Source: Ceratopteris richardii | Lineage: Eukaryota; Streptophyta; Polypodiopsida; Polypodiales; Pteridaceae | Reading direction: 5' to 3' | NCBI GenBank assembly: GCA_020310875.1 | Contig: CM035416.1 | Span: 71,988,983-72,052,982, forward strand | Length of the DNA stretch: 64,000 nt | Made by a program: the position numbers and the translations under genes | The notes under the pieces: model-generated | Told to the model about the DNA's origin: nothing | What the model saw: only the letters and a program-made list of their open reading frames with translations | Databases searched by the model: none | Shown: positions 32,263 through 42,462 of the stretch, one piece after another | Layout of the letters: every line of letters starts with the position of its first letter | Numbering within the stretch: the stretch's first letter is position 1

Positions 32263-33150
32263 ATGCCTAATTTATCTACCCCTTGAGACCCAAGCACACT
32301 CTCGTTGCAGGTTAATTTTGCACCAATCACTTGTTCTTTTGAGTTGAATATTATGTTTATGGTCTTGTCTGAAATCGCGTCGTCAGGAGTACTTAAGTGA
32401 ATTTCCGCACTTGATAAGTGATCGACTCCAGTTTACCTTTTGTCCCTTTGAGTTCTCGCACTTAAGACCTACTTACCTCTTGTACTTGGTTGATTAATAC
32501 TCTTGGACTTGATTCGTGCCTAACGTTGCCCTAATTAATTACCACACCTAAGTCGTACTTAGCCTAGGCTAGGAATTGACAAAGGAGGGTTGAGAGATCT
32601 TCCAACCTCAATTAGCTGGTTGACCAGATTGCTACACAAGCCCAGGAAGCCTTCTCCCAAGCTTGGTACTCACCCTTGCTAGCTTGCTTTGGATTGCCTT
32701 GAGTACACACAAAGTTCCTGCAAAAGCTCACCAGTTAGTATAGCTCTATTACCACCAGTAATTGGAAGACACACATCAATATTTTCAGTCCCCCTGGAGT
32801 AACTCACTGTACCCCCTGAATCTGAGGACCACTTAGTTCCACCTAAAGGTCAACTTAAAAATGCATGTTCTAAAACTCCGCGTATGATTCTTACAAAAAC
32901 CAGTCAAGGTCCACGTAGGATTCTCAACGAGCTTTCCAACGAGACCAAAATCTCATCAATCGGAGTTCGTATGGTCAAATTATGACCATTCACGCACTAA
33001 AGGGTCAAAACAGGCTCTCAGGGTTCAGGAGATCCCTCTCTGGTTTCTAGGCCTTTTGCCCACTTCCAAGGTTCTAAAGTTATACCAAGGTGCCTAAAAT
33101 TAAGCTCAACTACCCTTCCAATCACTCAAAAAATAACCCTAAATTTTCAT
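32263..33150 (-). other. E1 leader between repeat array and gag
   Basis: About 0.9 kb of non-coding leader, collinear with 49200-49893 of the second element (landmarks: the agcttgggagaaggcttcctggg region and the constitutive acttaagtactcctgacga region). No frame of interest. Conservation between elements reflects shared ancestry; it could hold packaging or translation signals, but none is recognisable. Confidence 0.6.
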
Positions 33151-33159
33151 GTGTTAAAG

Positions 33160-33650
33160 GCCGTGTATCGCGATAGGTCGGGTCGAGGTGTCGCGATAGG
33201 TCGAGGTGTCGCGATAGCTCGTGAGGTGTCGTGATAGGTCGAGGTGTCGCGATAGGTGGTGAAGTGTCGCGATAGGTGGTGAGGTGTCGCGATAGGTCGA
33301 GGTGTCGCGATAGGTCGTGAAGTGTCGCGATAGGTCGTGAGGTGTCGCGATAGGTCGAAGTGTCGCGATAGGTGGTGAAGTGTCGCGATAGGTGGTGAGG
33401 TGTCGCGATAGGTCGAAGTGTCGCGATAGGTGGTGAGGTGTCGCGATAGGTGGTGAGGTGTCGCGATAGCTCGTGAGGTGTCGCGATAGGTCGAAGTGTC
33501 GCGATAGGTGGTGAGGTGTCGCGATAGCTCGTGAGGTGTCGCGATAGCTCGTGAGGTGTCGCGATAGGTCGTGAGGTGTCACGATAGGTCGTGAGGTGTC
33601 GCGATAGGTCGTGAGGTGTCGCGATACCTCGAGGTGTCGTGATAGCTCGG
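33160..33650 (-). repeat. E1 leader tandem array, tatcgcgacac units
   Basis: About 25 units of 18 or 20 bases. On the minus (sense) strand each reads roughly cacctcgacctatcgcgaca, with variants at the centre (tcacgacc, tcaccacc). The palindrome tcgcga recurs in nearly every unit. A frame of 142 codons (33154-33582) crosses the array, but unit lengths not divisible by three in combination make it unlikely to encode a protein. The related element carries the same kind of array at 48680-49178. Confidence 0.9.
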
Positions 33651-33944
33651 GATATGGTGAATTTTTCTGTTCTATCTAGTGATCCTGGGAGCTTTAGGCC
33701 TGCGCAGTGTCGTGGTGCACTCAGAATCGTGATTGGGTGAAATTTTCGGAGTGTCGCGATAGCTCGAGCTCAACGCCTCGGGGACTGTGCAGACAAATTC
33801 TGTACCTGCTGAGCTTGCTGGAGATGATGATGGAGCTGCCACCTGCAAGAAACATGCAAAAAACACACAAAGACAAGCACACACACTCGCTCTCTCTCAA
33901 ACTCGCACACAACAACTGAGGGAATGATAAGGAAGAGGGAATAT

Positions 33945-34030
33945 GTAGTGGAGAAGGAGGTGGAGGTGGAGATGGAGAGGGAGGTGAAGATGAAGATGGA
34001 GGTGAAGATGGAGATGGAGATGGAGAAAAA
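33945..34030 (-). repeat. E1 polypyrimidine leader tract
   Basis: Sense strand CT-rich (catctccatctccacctcc-type units of 6 bases) for about 85 bases shortly after the primer site. The second element has the same tract at 48340-48400, so it is a family trait. Confidence 0.75.
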
Positions 34031-34103
34031 TCAGAAATTTACCAACTACTTACCATTCCAACGCGTCCTCTCTACGTCTTACCATCACACGCTCGTCCTC
34101 AAG

Positions 34104-34127
34104 GCTCGATCCCCGGCAACGGCGCCA
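34104..34127 (-). promoter_or_regulatory. E1 primer-binding site, tRNA-Asp
   Basis: On the minus strand tggcgccgttgccgggga, extended to 34104, lies eight bases after the LTR. The plus strand matches the 3' end of plant tRNA-Asp(GTC), including the CCA, with one mismatch in 24 as remembered. It primes minus-strand synthesis. Confidence 0.88.
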
Positions 34128-34135
34128 AAATTTGG

Positions 34136-34714
34136 TGTAGCTCAATGATGAGTAGCACCTCTTTTAATGTCAATCTGGGAAGACATGAGGATGGTATGAA
34201 GACCACGAGCAACTGGAAGCACAAGTGCGTGAGTGAGAAGCACACAAGCATGCACACACATACACGCACACGCGCACACACGGCAAGAACAAAGAGAGTA
34301 AGACAATGGAATCACTTCTATTGCAACCAAGTTCTCATACAAGCTCAAACTACAAGAAGCTAGCTCAAAAATGAGCTCTCTAGCTCTATTTATAGTTTTT
34401 TACTAACTTTGGCCCTGTCCAGACCTAGTGTCCGGCCTAGTTAAAAATTAGGTTCCAGGGCTTATTTGAGGGCTCAAACGAGATCTAAAAATTATGAAAA
34501 TTGGTAGGCAACTACTTCTAAGGCTCCTCAAGCTCGAGGACTCCTCGGCTTGTACAAAATGGAGCTACAAAAAGGTGAAAATGGTATTTACAGGGGTTTT
34601 TAGTGATGAGAATCACTTTTAAATGGTGTAGTGGTTTTGAAAAAAATAAAAGGTTGCCTTAGTGCTAGATCTGCTTGTATGCTCGTACTTGCTTCTTCTC
34701 GTATGCGGCCAACA
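34136..34714 (-). repeat. E1 5' LTR
   Basis: 579 bases, TG to CA, followed on the plus strand by the target duplication ATAGG. About 1.6 percent divergence from the other LTR points to a recent insertion relative to the other elements here. Confidence 0.95.
34387..34395 (-). promoter_or_regulatory. E1 LTR TATA box
   Basis: ctataaata on the minus strand, inside the 5' LTR about 325 bases from its start; kept in the second element's LTR at 47973-47981. It probably positions transcription of the element. Confidence 0.65.
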
Positions 34715-34719
34715 ATAGG

Positions 34720-35472
34720 ATATTCAAGTTAGCTCTATGAAAGTCTAGTTTAGTCAGATGGAATAGGTAATTGCATTAAACATCATAGATATATGTTCCA
34801 TATAGAACCTATTCAATCTTAGAAGACACTCAAGTCTAAGATGAATCATTCATCCATTAAGTATTGCTTCAAGATCAATACTTGTAGCAATTTTTTTTTT
34901 AAATAAAGAAAGTTCGGCCTTAGCCTACTCTCCCGGACTTGAATTAAATAAAGGAAAAATACAAAAGAAGGGGATTAGTGCCCACGGGATCCCTCGAAGA
35001 AAGATTAATACTTGTAGCAATTGTTGAAGAAAGATCAATACTTGTAGCAATTGTTGAAGAAAGATTATAGTTCTTTAAAAGATTTTGAATAAACTCTTGT
35101 AAGGAAATAGGATTTTTCTCTTGGTTTGAAAATTCCCAAAGAAGTCAAGTCTTTGAGAAACTTTGATTTGTAAATAGAATTTGCTTGATCAAAGACGTAA
35201 ATCAAAGATTTATTTCTTGCATTCTACTTGGACGTAAAGTCCCAGTGAACACATAGTATTGTAATTGGAGAAGGATCAGTAGATGTCTTGTCAAGAAGTG
35301 AAAACTTCTAGGTCAAATGTTTGATCAACCTTACTTCATCAAAATTGAGGATATTTTTCAAAGTTTTGAACTAATAAGAAGTCCATTTATTTTGCTAGAT
35401 CCATAAAAAAAATGGATCTATATAGCAACTTAGATTGAAATATTTGTAATCCACCTACTTCATGTCTTCATG
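34720..35472 (-). repeat. Family-B LTR, copy 2, remainder
   Basis: Continues 17937 after the giant element: the reverse complement matches about 44140-44640. It is interrupted by a short LINE tail at 34891-34995 and stops resembling the LTR at about 35472. Confidence 0.72.
34891..34995 (-). mobile_element. Very short 5'-truncated LINE tail
   Basis: The reverse complement is only the LINE 3' UTR end (cccgtgggcactaatcccc, then caagtccgggagagtagg, then an A-run). It is flanked by direct repeats of aatacttgtagcaatt (34876-34891 and about 35006-35021); a third copy follows at about 35038. This is a typical target duplication for a truncated insertion. Confidence 0.8.
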
Positions 35473-36063
35473 TTAAAAATATGTGCATTTTGATGTGCGA
35501 GAAGGCGAATAGGGGGATGATACATGACTTTGAAGTTACAGTGAATTTAGGAGTCAATGCTTGTAATTTTTAGGTTTCTTTCTTTCACACTTTTGATGTT
35601 TGACTTCTGTCAAGTAGATCAATCACTCATATTGATAATTTTAATGTCTATGTGCACTCAAGTAGATCAATCACTCATATAAGTAGATCAATCACTCATA
35701 TTGATAATTTTAATGTCTATGTGCACTCAAGTAGATCAATCACTCATATTGATAATTTTAATGTCTATGTGCACTCAAGTAGATCAATCACTCATATTGA
35801 TAATTTAGGGATTCTCTTGTCTTGAATGGCATAGCTAATCCAACTTTTATTAAGAAAAATACATCAATAATGAAAAGGAGAACACTCACCCCACGTGAAG
35901 GAGACAAACAACCCAAGCAACCACAAAAATTACATTCTTGGTTGATAAATATAGTATGGAAGGGGTATCGAAAATGAGTGCTTAATGTATATAGCTAACC
36001 CTACATATTTTTAAAGGGCCTTGCGAAATAAAAGAATTTATGTACTTCATGGATGTAATTTTT
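35473..36063. other. Unassigned stretch with 48-bp tandem repeat
   Basis: No coding region was recognised. The only structure seen is the tandem array at 35612-35807, described separately. Confidence 0.45.
35612..35807 (+). repeat. 48-bp tandem repeat, about four copies
   Basis: The unit starts aagtagatcaatcactcata and ends atgtgcactc. Full copies lie at 35612-35659, 35681-35728 and 35729-35776; truncated copies at 35660-35680 and 35777-35807. The copies are nearly identical, so the array is young. Confidence 0.9.
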
Positions 36064-36363
36064 CTTTTTTAATGGAGGTTCGGCCGAGGCCTACTCCTCC
36101 AAGCTTTAACTTCAAAATTGTAATTGTACAAGGAAGGGCATAATACCCATGGGACCCTCTTTATTCCACAAGAATAGGGGCTTACATAGTTGGGTTGAAC
36201 TGCGGTCACAACTACCGTGAGGCAGGACAAATAGTGGCACATCAGCCACAAGATACAACTTTCCATGCTAAACATGTCCCTTACATGGTGCCGATGGGGG
36301 TTGAACCCTCGCCCCCACCTCAAAAGGCAAGAGGCTCAACCACCAGGACAAGTGGCTTGAGAC
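36064..36363 (-). mobile_element. tRNA-derived SINE with LINE-like 3' tail
   Basis: On the minus strand the 5' end carries an A-box-like tggtggttgagcc and a B-box ggttcaacccc (plus coordinates 36297-36307). An unrelated body follows, then a 3' tail of about 100 bases (gtcccatgggtattatgccc, then ggaggagtaggcctcggccgaac and an A-rich end). The tail closely resembles the 3' UTR of the LINE at 4186-7245. Flanking repeats of atgtaattt suggest a target duplication (36053 and 36366). Length about 300. Confidence 0.78.
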
Positions 36364-37140
36364 TAAATGTAATTTCTTGTTTTTTAATAACGTAGGCTGA
36401 ATAAAATCCTTGAATGCAATTTCAAAGTCTCCGTGAATAAAGGAAGAAAATGAGGTACATCCGTTTTAAAGATGTAAACTTGGAAAATGCATTTTAACAC
36501 GTGCTACCATCTACACAGGTGCAAATTGAATTGGTCTAAGAGTCAATACATGTCAACCGAGCACGTGCTAGCCCCCTCGAGAGGCAAGAGTACAAGAAAG
36601 ACATTCATTTAGTGGGGGACCTAGAAATTGGTTGAGACATGTGAAGATTCTTAGTTTAGTTCAAAAAATTTAGAGAGTCATGAATTATTGGCACGAAGCT
36701 TTTCATGCAAGTTGCGTATCCGAGTGTGCAGAAGAGGTGTACCAAGACAATAGAAATTATAGAATACGGAAGGGAAAATTCGAGCATCTTTTTCACATTA
36801 AATGAAGTCCATGGGAAGGGGGGGCATATGCCTCTCTCCTGTTCGTCGTTTTCTCTCTATCTTTATTCCATATTGAAGCGTTCTGGATTGTTGGCCGCTA
36901 CCTTTTTGTTTTTTTTTTTCACACGAAAAGCTTTAAAAATGATTGAAGAGTGGAAACACAAAAATGGATAAATACAATGGAAGGGAAATCTCGAATCCAA
37001 AGTTATCACCAACAACTAAATCCTAGTTCGGACCTCTATGGCCTCCAAAATCATGTTTATGAACCTATCATTCCCTTCGCGGCAATCTATTCTCAAAGGT
37101 TTACTTTATTTGCTTTTAATATTATGGCTTAATGTTATTG
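36364..37140. other. Unassigned stretch
   Basis: About 0.8 kb without a recognisable gene, LTR or repeat. Short frames (36705-36971, 36950-37132) have no known motif. A T-run near 36905 could be a LINE or SINE remnant, but no tail is visible. Confidence 0.4.
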
Positions 37141-37372
37141 ACTTAAGCTATAAAGCTCGGTGGCTCAAGACACCGATACCACACTAGAGTTTGGGAGATG
37201 GATGATGGGTTTGACTTTATCAAAAGAATCTCTTAAAAAATTTAGTTCAATCTCATAAAGAGAGAAATAGCACTTCAAAACCTTGACTTGAATAAATCCT
37301 TGGAGCTTTCAGTATCATGACATTTGACTCAACGCAGGGTAGTGTTTTGGAAGTTTGAATTTTTTAATAGAG
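37141..37372 (-). repeat. Family-B LTR, copy 1, inverted remainder
   Basis: The reverse complement matches about 44690-44885 (cttccaaaac-type start, gtgctatttctct, ctagtgtggtat, caccgagctttata). It takes up the LTR where 12886 leaves off and abuts the A-run end of the LINE half. It therefore belongs to the LTR copy that starts at 2722. Confidence 0.75.
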
Positions 37373-39361
37373 TTTTTTTTTTCAAAAGGAAGTTCAGCCT
37401 TGGCCTAATCTCCTCGAGTTTAATTATAGGAAAAAGAACAGGTTACAAGTGAATGGGACTAGTGCCCATGAGATCCTCCAAATTCCACAAAGCAGGGGAA
37501 GAGGTTGCGGGTCTAGAGAGAGTTATAAAGGAGGTTAACTACGCTTCCATCCCCCTCATGCAAGACTCTTGGGTTTCAGCTTGTTGTTCTTGATGAGAAA
37601 CACTTTATGATGTCTAAAAGGTGGGGAGCTCTTGTAGTTGGAGATTCTTTTGTCTAGGAGGAAAAGCGACTTCTTGATCGACCACTCTTTAGGACGGTGT
37701 CCAAAATTGCTAGTGCACCGCTCCCTCCAAATCTTCCAGAGGGTTTCCCCTCTTATAGCATTCCATAGTGTTGTTGAGAAACCGATTGCTTCTCCAAGAA
37801 GTGCTTGCTTCTAGGTGATTTCTGTCTACAATCACAAAATATTTCTAGTGGTCCGCCATAGCCAGAGAGACATGGGGTAGGCAAAGATGTGGTGCAGGTC
37901 CTCGATGCTATGGCAGCATTGCTTGCACCACAGTGGAGTCCCAAAGATCTTGTTAGCCTTTAGGTTGGTCTAGATGCCACGATGGAGAATTTCCCAGATG
38001 AGAATTGACTTCTTGATCTCAATGAGGGGATGCCAGAGAGACATAAACTTCAGATCCCATCGTAGCCTTGTTCAAGTCAGGCACCATTTCTTGTTAAGAG
38101 TGATATGGTAGTCTGAGTTCACCTTGATTCAAGGAATTTTGGATAGCTTATTGCCATTGCACCACATAAGACCCTCATGGCATGGTGGATCCCATCCAAT
38201 GAGGAGTCTAGTTTTTGAACATTCCCAAGCGAGGCATCTGCTTTGGAGGAGAGTCCATTCTTCGTAGCCCACTCTTATTTCAGGGTCTATGTCCTCAAAA
38301 TTGATTCAACTAGCAAGTTTCTTGTTTCAAGAGGTGTTTCCAATGTCTGAATCCCTTGTTCCAGAGCCTATTGGCATGCAGAAGGTTCCAAGAGGCCACG
38401 CCCCCGATGCCCAAGATCGAAAACCGGATTGAGTCATTTTTCCTGCACCCATTTTCTTCTTTGACTCTAATAAATTGTTTGAACTTGTTCCAACTCTTCC
38501 ATAGTGATCACACAAGGTTCGAGCCTTTAGGGGAAAATGGAATTGGGGAGAATAAAAGGGTAATTAAGAGGTCTAAATCATTCCAACCCGGAAGGCCCAC
38601 CATCATAATTGTGGTCATGTTCCTGAATATGAGCTTGGCCGAAGAGGTCTCATAGTTTGCACCAAGCCTTGATGATCCATTTTTCCACCAACTTGTCAGC
38701 CATGCCGTCGATATTCATAATGCCTAGACCCCCACATTAGTTTTGGTTGATGCAGGTAGACCATTAATTTTGGGAACACCTTTTTTGTTGTGGTCCCCGA
38801 TCTAAAGAAAGTTTCTGCAGATTTTTTCCAATTTGCTAAGTTCTTGATCTTTTGGCCTCCAACAAGAGAGGAAGTAGATGGTCCAAGAGATGAGGAAGGT
38901 ATTAATTACCATGGTGTGGCTCGCAAGGTTGATTTGCATGCCCTTCCAATACACCAACTTTTGTTCTAGTTTGGAAAGGATGAAATTCCAACGTTGCTCC
39001 ATGGAGACAGCAAAACCCATCGGAATAGCGAGAAGCTAGAAAACCTGACTCGAGAGGATAAATTGGCAACCATGGTCAACCAGTGCTTGGAGCGGAGGTC
39101 CGAGGATGGCTTTGAAAGTGGTTTTGGAGTGGTTAAGGTTCTAGAACCAGACACTTCGTATAAAGTGTCAAGGCATCCCCAAAAGGCCTCGATGCTTGTC
39201 CGATCATTATGCACAAATGCGTTCATGTCATCTGCAAAGTCTCATGATCATCTGACCATGGTTGAAAGGTAGAGAGAGACCTTTAATATGGCCCATTTCC
39301 ATGTGATGTTGCATGAGATGGCTAAGTTCTTCCATGGTGATAGAAAAGAGGAGAGGGTCCA
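37373..39361 (-). pseudogene. LINE 3' half: RT end, zf-RVT, 3' UTR, inverted
   Basis: Read downward from 39361 the translation starts DPLLFSITMEELSHLMQHH, the direct continuation of the RT block cut at 14050. MNAFVHNDRTSIEAFWGCL, then RWNFILSKLEQKLVYWKGMQ and TFLISWTIYFLSCWRP correspond to the intact LINE at 4186-7102. The zf-RVT region and a 3' UTR with the cccatgggcactagtccc landmark follow, ending in a T-run on the plus strand at 37373-37382. Several frameshifts and stops break it. Together with 12887-14050 it makes one LINE of about 3.15 kb. Confidence 0.85.
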
Positions 39362-39764
39362 TGTCACCAGGAAGGAGATAAGGAAGAGAGCTCACACACA
39401 CACTCTCACTTTCAAGGAGAAGCACACACACAGTTCAAGGAGAAGCACACACACAGATTGAGGCAAGGAAGAATGATCTTCTTCTTCTTTTTCTATTACA
39501 TAAAAAGGAATGTACAAGAATGACCAAAAAACAAGAATACAACCAGTTCAATATATAAAGATCAGTACATAAGGAAAAACCTAATGTCCACGAATGAGTG
39601 AGCTAGCAAGAAACAAATTTTCCATCACTCTCGGTAGATAGATCTAATAAAGCTCAATGAAGTATCCCTGACATATACCGGTGTGGCCACTATACATGTC
39701 AGAGAAACAAAAAATTGGTACGTGTCATCTTGGATCATCACATGTTGAGCTTGATATCTCAACA
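39362..39764 (-). repeat. Copia 3' LTR, inverted
   Basis: 403 bases, tgttgagata to ggtgaca on the minus strand. Relative to the 5' LTR it has a tandem duplication of a GT-rich piece near 39415-39460. It is followed by LINE sequence, with tggac as the target duplication. Confidence 0.85.
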
Positions 39765-41450
39765 CTCCCCCTCAAGCTCAACGCCATATCCTGTAATCCA
39801 AGCATCTCCCAAAACTTCTTCAACTTCTCAGCTCCAAGTGCTTTGGTGAAAATATTAGCAACCTGCTATCTGTTCTTACATAAACAAGATCAATATCACC
39901 TGCTAATACCTTCTCTCTGATGAAGTGATAATGTACCTTGATATGCTTTGTTCTAGCATGGAAAACAAGATTCCATGCTAACTGTATGCTGCTAAAGTTA
40001 TCGCAATAAATAGTGATAGGCTTTTCCACTTCCACACCTAAATATGCAAGTAGCATTTCTAGCCATGATGTCTCACATGCTTCCATTGCAACACCTCTAT
40101 ACTCAGCCTCTATACTCAACAAAGCAACAAAGGGTTGCTTCTTGTTGCTCCATGTAACAACTGCACTCCCAAGGGGAGATATATAAGACTTCCCACAATT
40201 TTCCTGTACATAGTAGCATTTTCCAATGCTTCACCTAATGTAGTATCCAACTTCAAATTCTGATCTAATGGCATAGAAATTGGCTTACAATTAGCCACAC
40301 CACCTACAATCAGGTCATCAACATAAATAGCCACAATAGTGATGCCATCATCAGCTTTCCTTGCATATAGTGAGTGATCTGCATCACACATAGAAAACCC
40401 AATGTTGGTTAAGTAATCAGCAATCCTTGGATGCCATGCACAAGGGGCTTGCTTCAGCCCATACAAAGCCTTTTGCAACCTGCAAACATATTTTGGGTGC
40501 TTTGAATCTTCATATCCTTGTGGCTGATCCATATATACTTCTTCCTGTAACTCACCATGTAGGAAAGCATTCTTCACATCCATCTGATGCAAAGTCCATC
40601 CTTTTGTTGTAGCTAATGCAACAAGCGTTCTGATAGTAGACATTTTAGCTATAGGGCTGAATGTTTCCTCATAATCAATGCCATATGTTTATGCATATCC
40701 TTTAGCTACCAATCGTGCTTTATACCTGCTTATGCTACCATCAACATTATGCTTTACCTTGTAAACCCATTTGCAGCCTATGGATTTCTTTCCTTGCGGC
40801 AATGGAACCAGCTTCCATGTATCATTTCCATAAAGTGCAGCCATCTCCTCATCCATAGCTTTTTCCCAATCTGCAATTCCAATTGCATCTTCAAAGCAAG
40901 AAGGTTCAGCATCTTGTATTACCTTTGTCATGTAGGCACAATGACGAGCCATATAACTGTCATATGTCAATCGTTGCACTGAATTCTGCATCCTCCTAGA
41001 TCTTCTTGGTCCTGGGTCACTTCTCCTTGTATCATATGCATGTGCCCTTCTTACTCCTGGAGTCTTCACAGAGGGCAGTCCAAGTTCCTCATCAAGACTC
41101 TTTTCTGAACCGCTTGAATCTCCATCAATGTCTTCAAAACCTGCACATGTTTTATGACCGGTAGAAAGCTTTTCTTTACCTTTCTTGGATGTATTTGATG
41201 AATTTGCTGGACTGAAATTTCCACGCAATCTTCCAATCCACGGATTTCAGTTAGAACTATTGCCTGGTGATGCATCTAGTCCACTCAAAACTTGAGATTC
41301 TGCACTTGATTTTTTAGCATTTTCTTTGTCATTTGGTTCAAGATTCAGTCCTTCTTTGGCATCTGCATAGAAGCTTGACATTTCATCAAATACCATATCT
41401 CTGCTCACCTTTACCTGTCATGTGAGTGGGTTATAACATTTATATCCCAA
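39765..41450 (-). pseudogene. Copia RT and RNase H, broken
   Basis: The frame 41228-40689 holds the linker and the start of RT (WKLVPLPQGKKSIGCKWVYK, YKARLVAKGYA). Frame 40643-40116 has HQMDVKNAFLHGELQEEVYM, the [11 protein letters not shown] block and the catalytic YVDD, followed directly by CKPISMPL. About 80-100 residues normally found between these blocks are missing. Frame 40122-39820 has RNase H (SIEAEYRGVA, IYCDNFSSIQLAWN, HIKVHYHFIREKV). A stop (ATGCATAAAC, near 40690) and frameshifts also interrupt it. Confidence 0.85.
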
Positions 41451-41451
41451 G

Positions 41452-42462
41452 GTGATTAGGAGTTCAGATTAGCTTCACTTTGTGGCATTGAAATTGGTGA
41501 TTTGAACTTATTTTAACCTCCGAACACACTATCATTATGATTGTGCAAACAACTTCATCCTTTTGTTCCAAACATGTATATATGTTTTGATTTTCTAGTA
41601 CAAGCACCAAAAAATGTTCTAAAAGTCTAGCGAAGCTTTGAGATACAATTAATTTTCTGCACCAAGTTATCTAGTCACTAACCATGGTAGAAAGCAATGA
41701 TATATTCCGTATGTTGGTTATGGAGGATAAGTTGGATGGTACTAATTACCTATTTCAGGCATATATGATGCATCATGTATTAATAGCAAAAGGGTTGTGG
41801 AATATTGTGCAACCTGTTGTAAAACACCCTACTACACTTGCAAATATAGTTATTGAAGGTGATGTAGATGGTATTGAAGATGATGATCTTCAATTTCCTA
41901 GTTATGTTGTGGCTCCTATTGAATCTACTTTAGAGAAAATTTCTTGGGATGGAAAAGATTCACATGCACATGCATTCATAGCCTTGTCTATCAAACGTGC
42001 CACTATCCCTCACATTCACTTCTACAAGACAAAAAAAGATGTTTTGGATACTCTTACAAATTCTACCAAGCAAGAAATGAGGCTCATGTTGCTTACCTCT
42101 AAAAGCAGTTTCGGAGTGAGCATATGAATGACGGAAATTCTATGGAAATTGGTTTGAAAAAGATCAAAGATTTGAAGGAGCGGTTAATTTTTGTTGATTA
42201 AATCTTATGAGATAGCTCACTTGTGTAGATTGCTCTTAACAATCTTTTAGATTCATATAAGAGTTTTGCTTCTACTCTTTGACTGATTATGAAAGGCAAT
42301 CTGAATGCCTTACCATTTGAGGAGTTCATCTCGATTTTGTTGCAAAAAATCAATCCTCACAAAACATGTCAATTATGCATGTTTTAGATCAAGTTTTCTT
42401 ATTTAATTAGAAGAGCAAAGGTAAATGGAACTCATCTACTATTAAGCAAAAATTTGCTAATG
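41452..42462 (+). pseudogene. Family-B copia, copy 2: leader and gag, broken
   Basis: Collinear with 45460-46440. The frame 41684-42127 contains VESNDIFRMLVMEDKLDGTNY and the MMHHVL block of a UBN2-type copia gag. It then frameshifts (KIKDLKERLIFVD follows). It begins at the breakpoint where the inverted copia half ends; its own 5' part, leader and LTR, is at 17094-17937 in reverse orientation. It is cut at about 42462 by a rearranged LINE fragment. Confidence 0.8.

Larger units (their letters stand above)
17938..34714 (-). mobile_element. Giant Ty3/gypsy element E1, complete, 16.8 kb
   Basis: Two LTRs of 579 bases each (17938-18516 and 34136-34714) begin TG and end CA and differ by about nine substitutions counted by eye. 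The 5-bp duplication ATAGG flanks the element (17933-17937 and 34715-34719). On the minus strand the order is LTR, tRNA-Asp primer site, repeat-rich leader, gag, pol, ORF3, polypurine tract, LTR. The RT/integrase style and tRNA-Asp primer suggest the Athila/Tat branch of non-chromoviral gypsy elements; no chromodomain is seen. One nonsense codon and one frameshift break Gag-Pol; ORF3 is intact. It lies inside an older family-B LTR. Confidence 0.95.
39362..41450 (-). mobile_element. Copia element, 3' half (RT, RNase H, LTR), inverted
   Basis: Completes the element at 14051-17092. Read on the minus strand it starts in the integrase tail (GYKCYNPLT), then the linker, RT, RNase H, polypurine tract (gagcttgagggggag) and 3' LTR (39764-39362). 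The sum of the two halves is about 5.13 kb, normal for copia. Confidence 0.87.

Noticed and set aside
33154..33582. 142-codon frame with SRHLTSYRDT repeats, and the 141-codon frame at 48790-49215
   Set aside because: They are readings of the leader tandem array; unit lengths of 18 and 20 shift the frame and E2 has a different peptide.
33160..33650. Array considered as CRISPR
   Set aside because: Units are directly adjacent with no unique spacers, no Cas genes, and the context is a plant retroelement.
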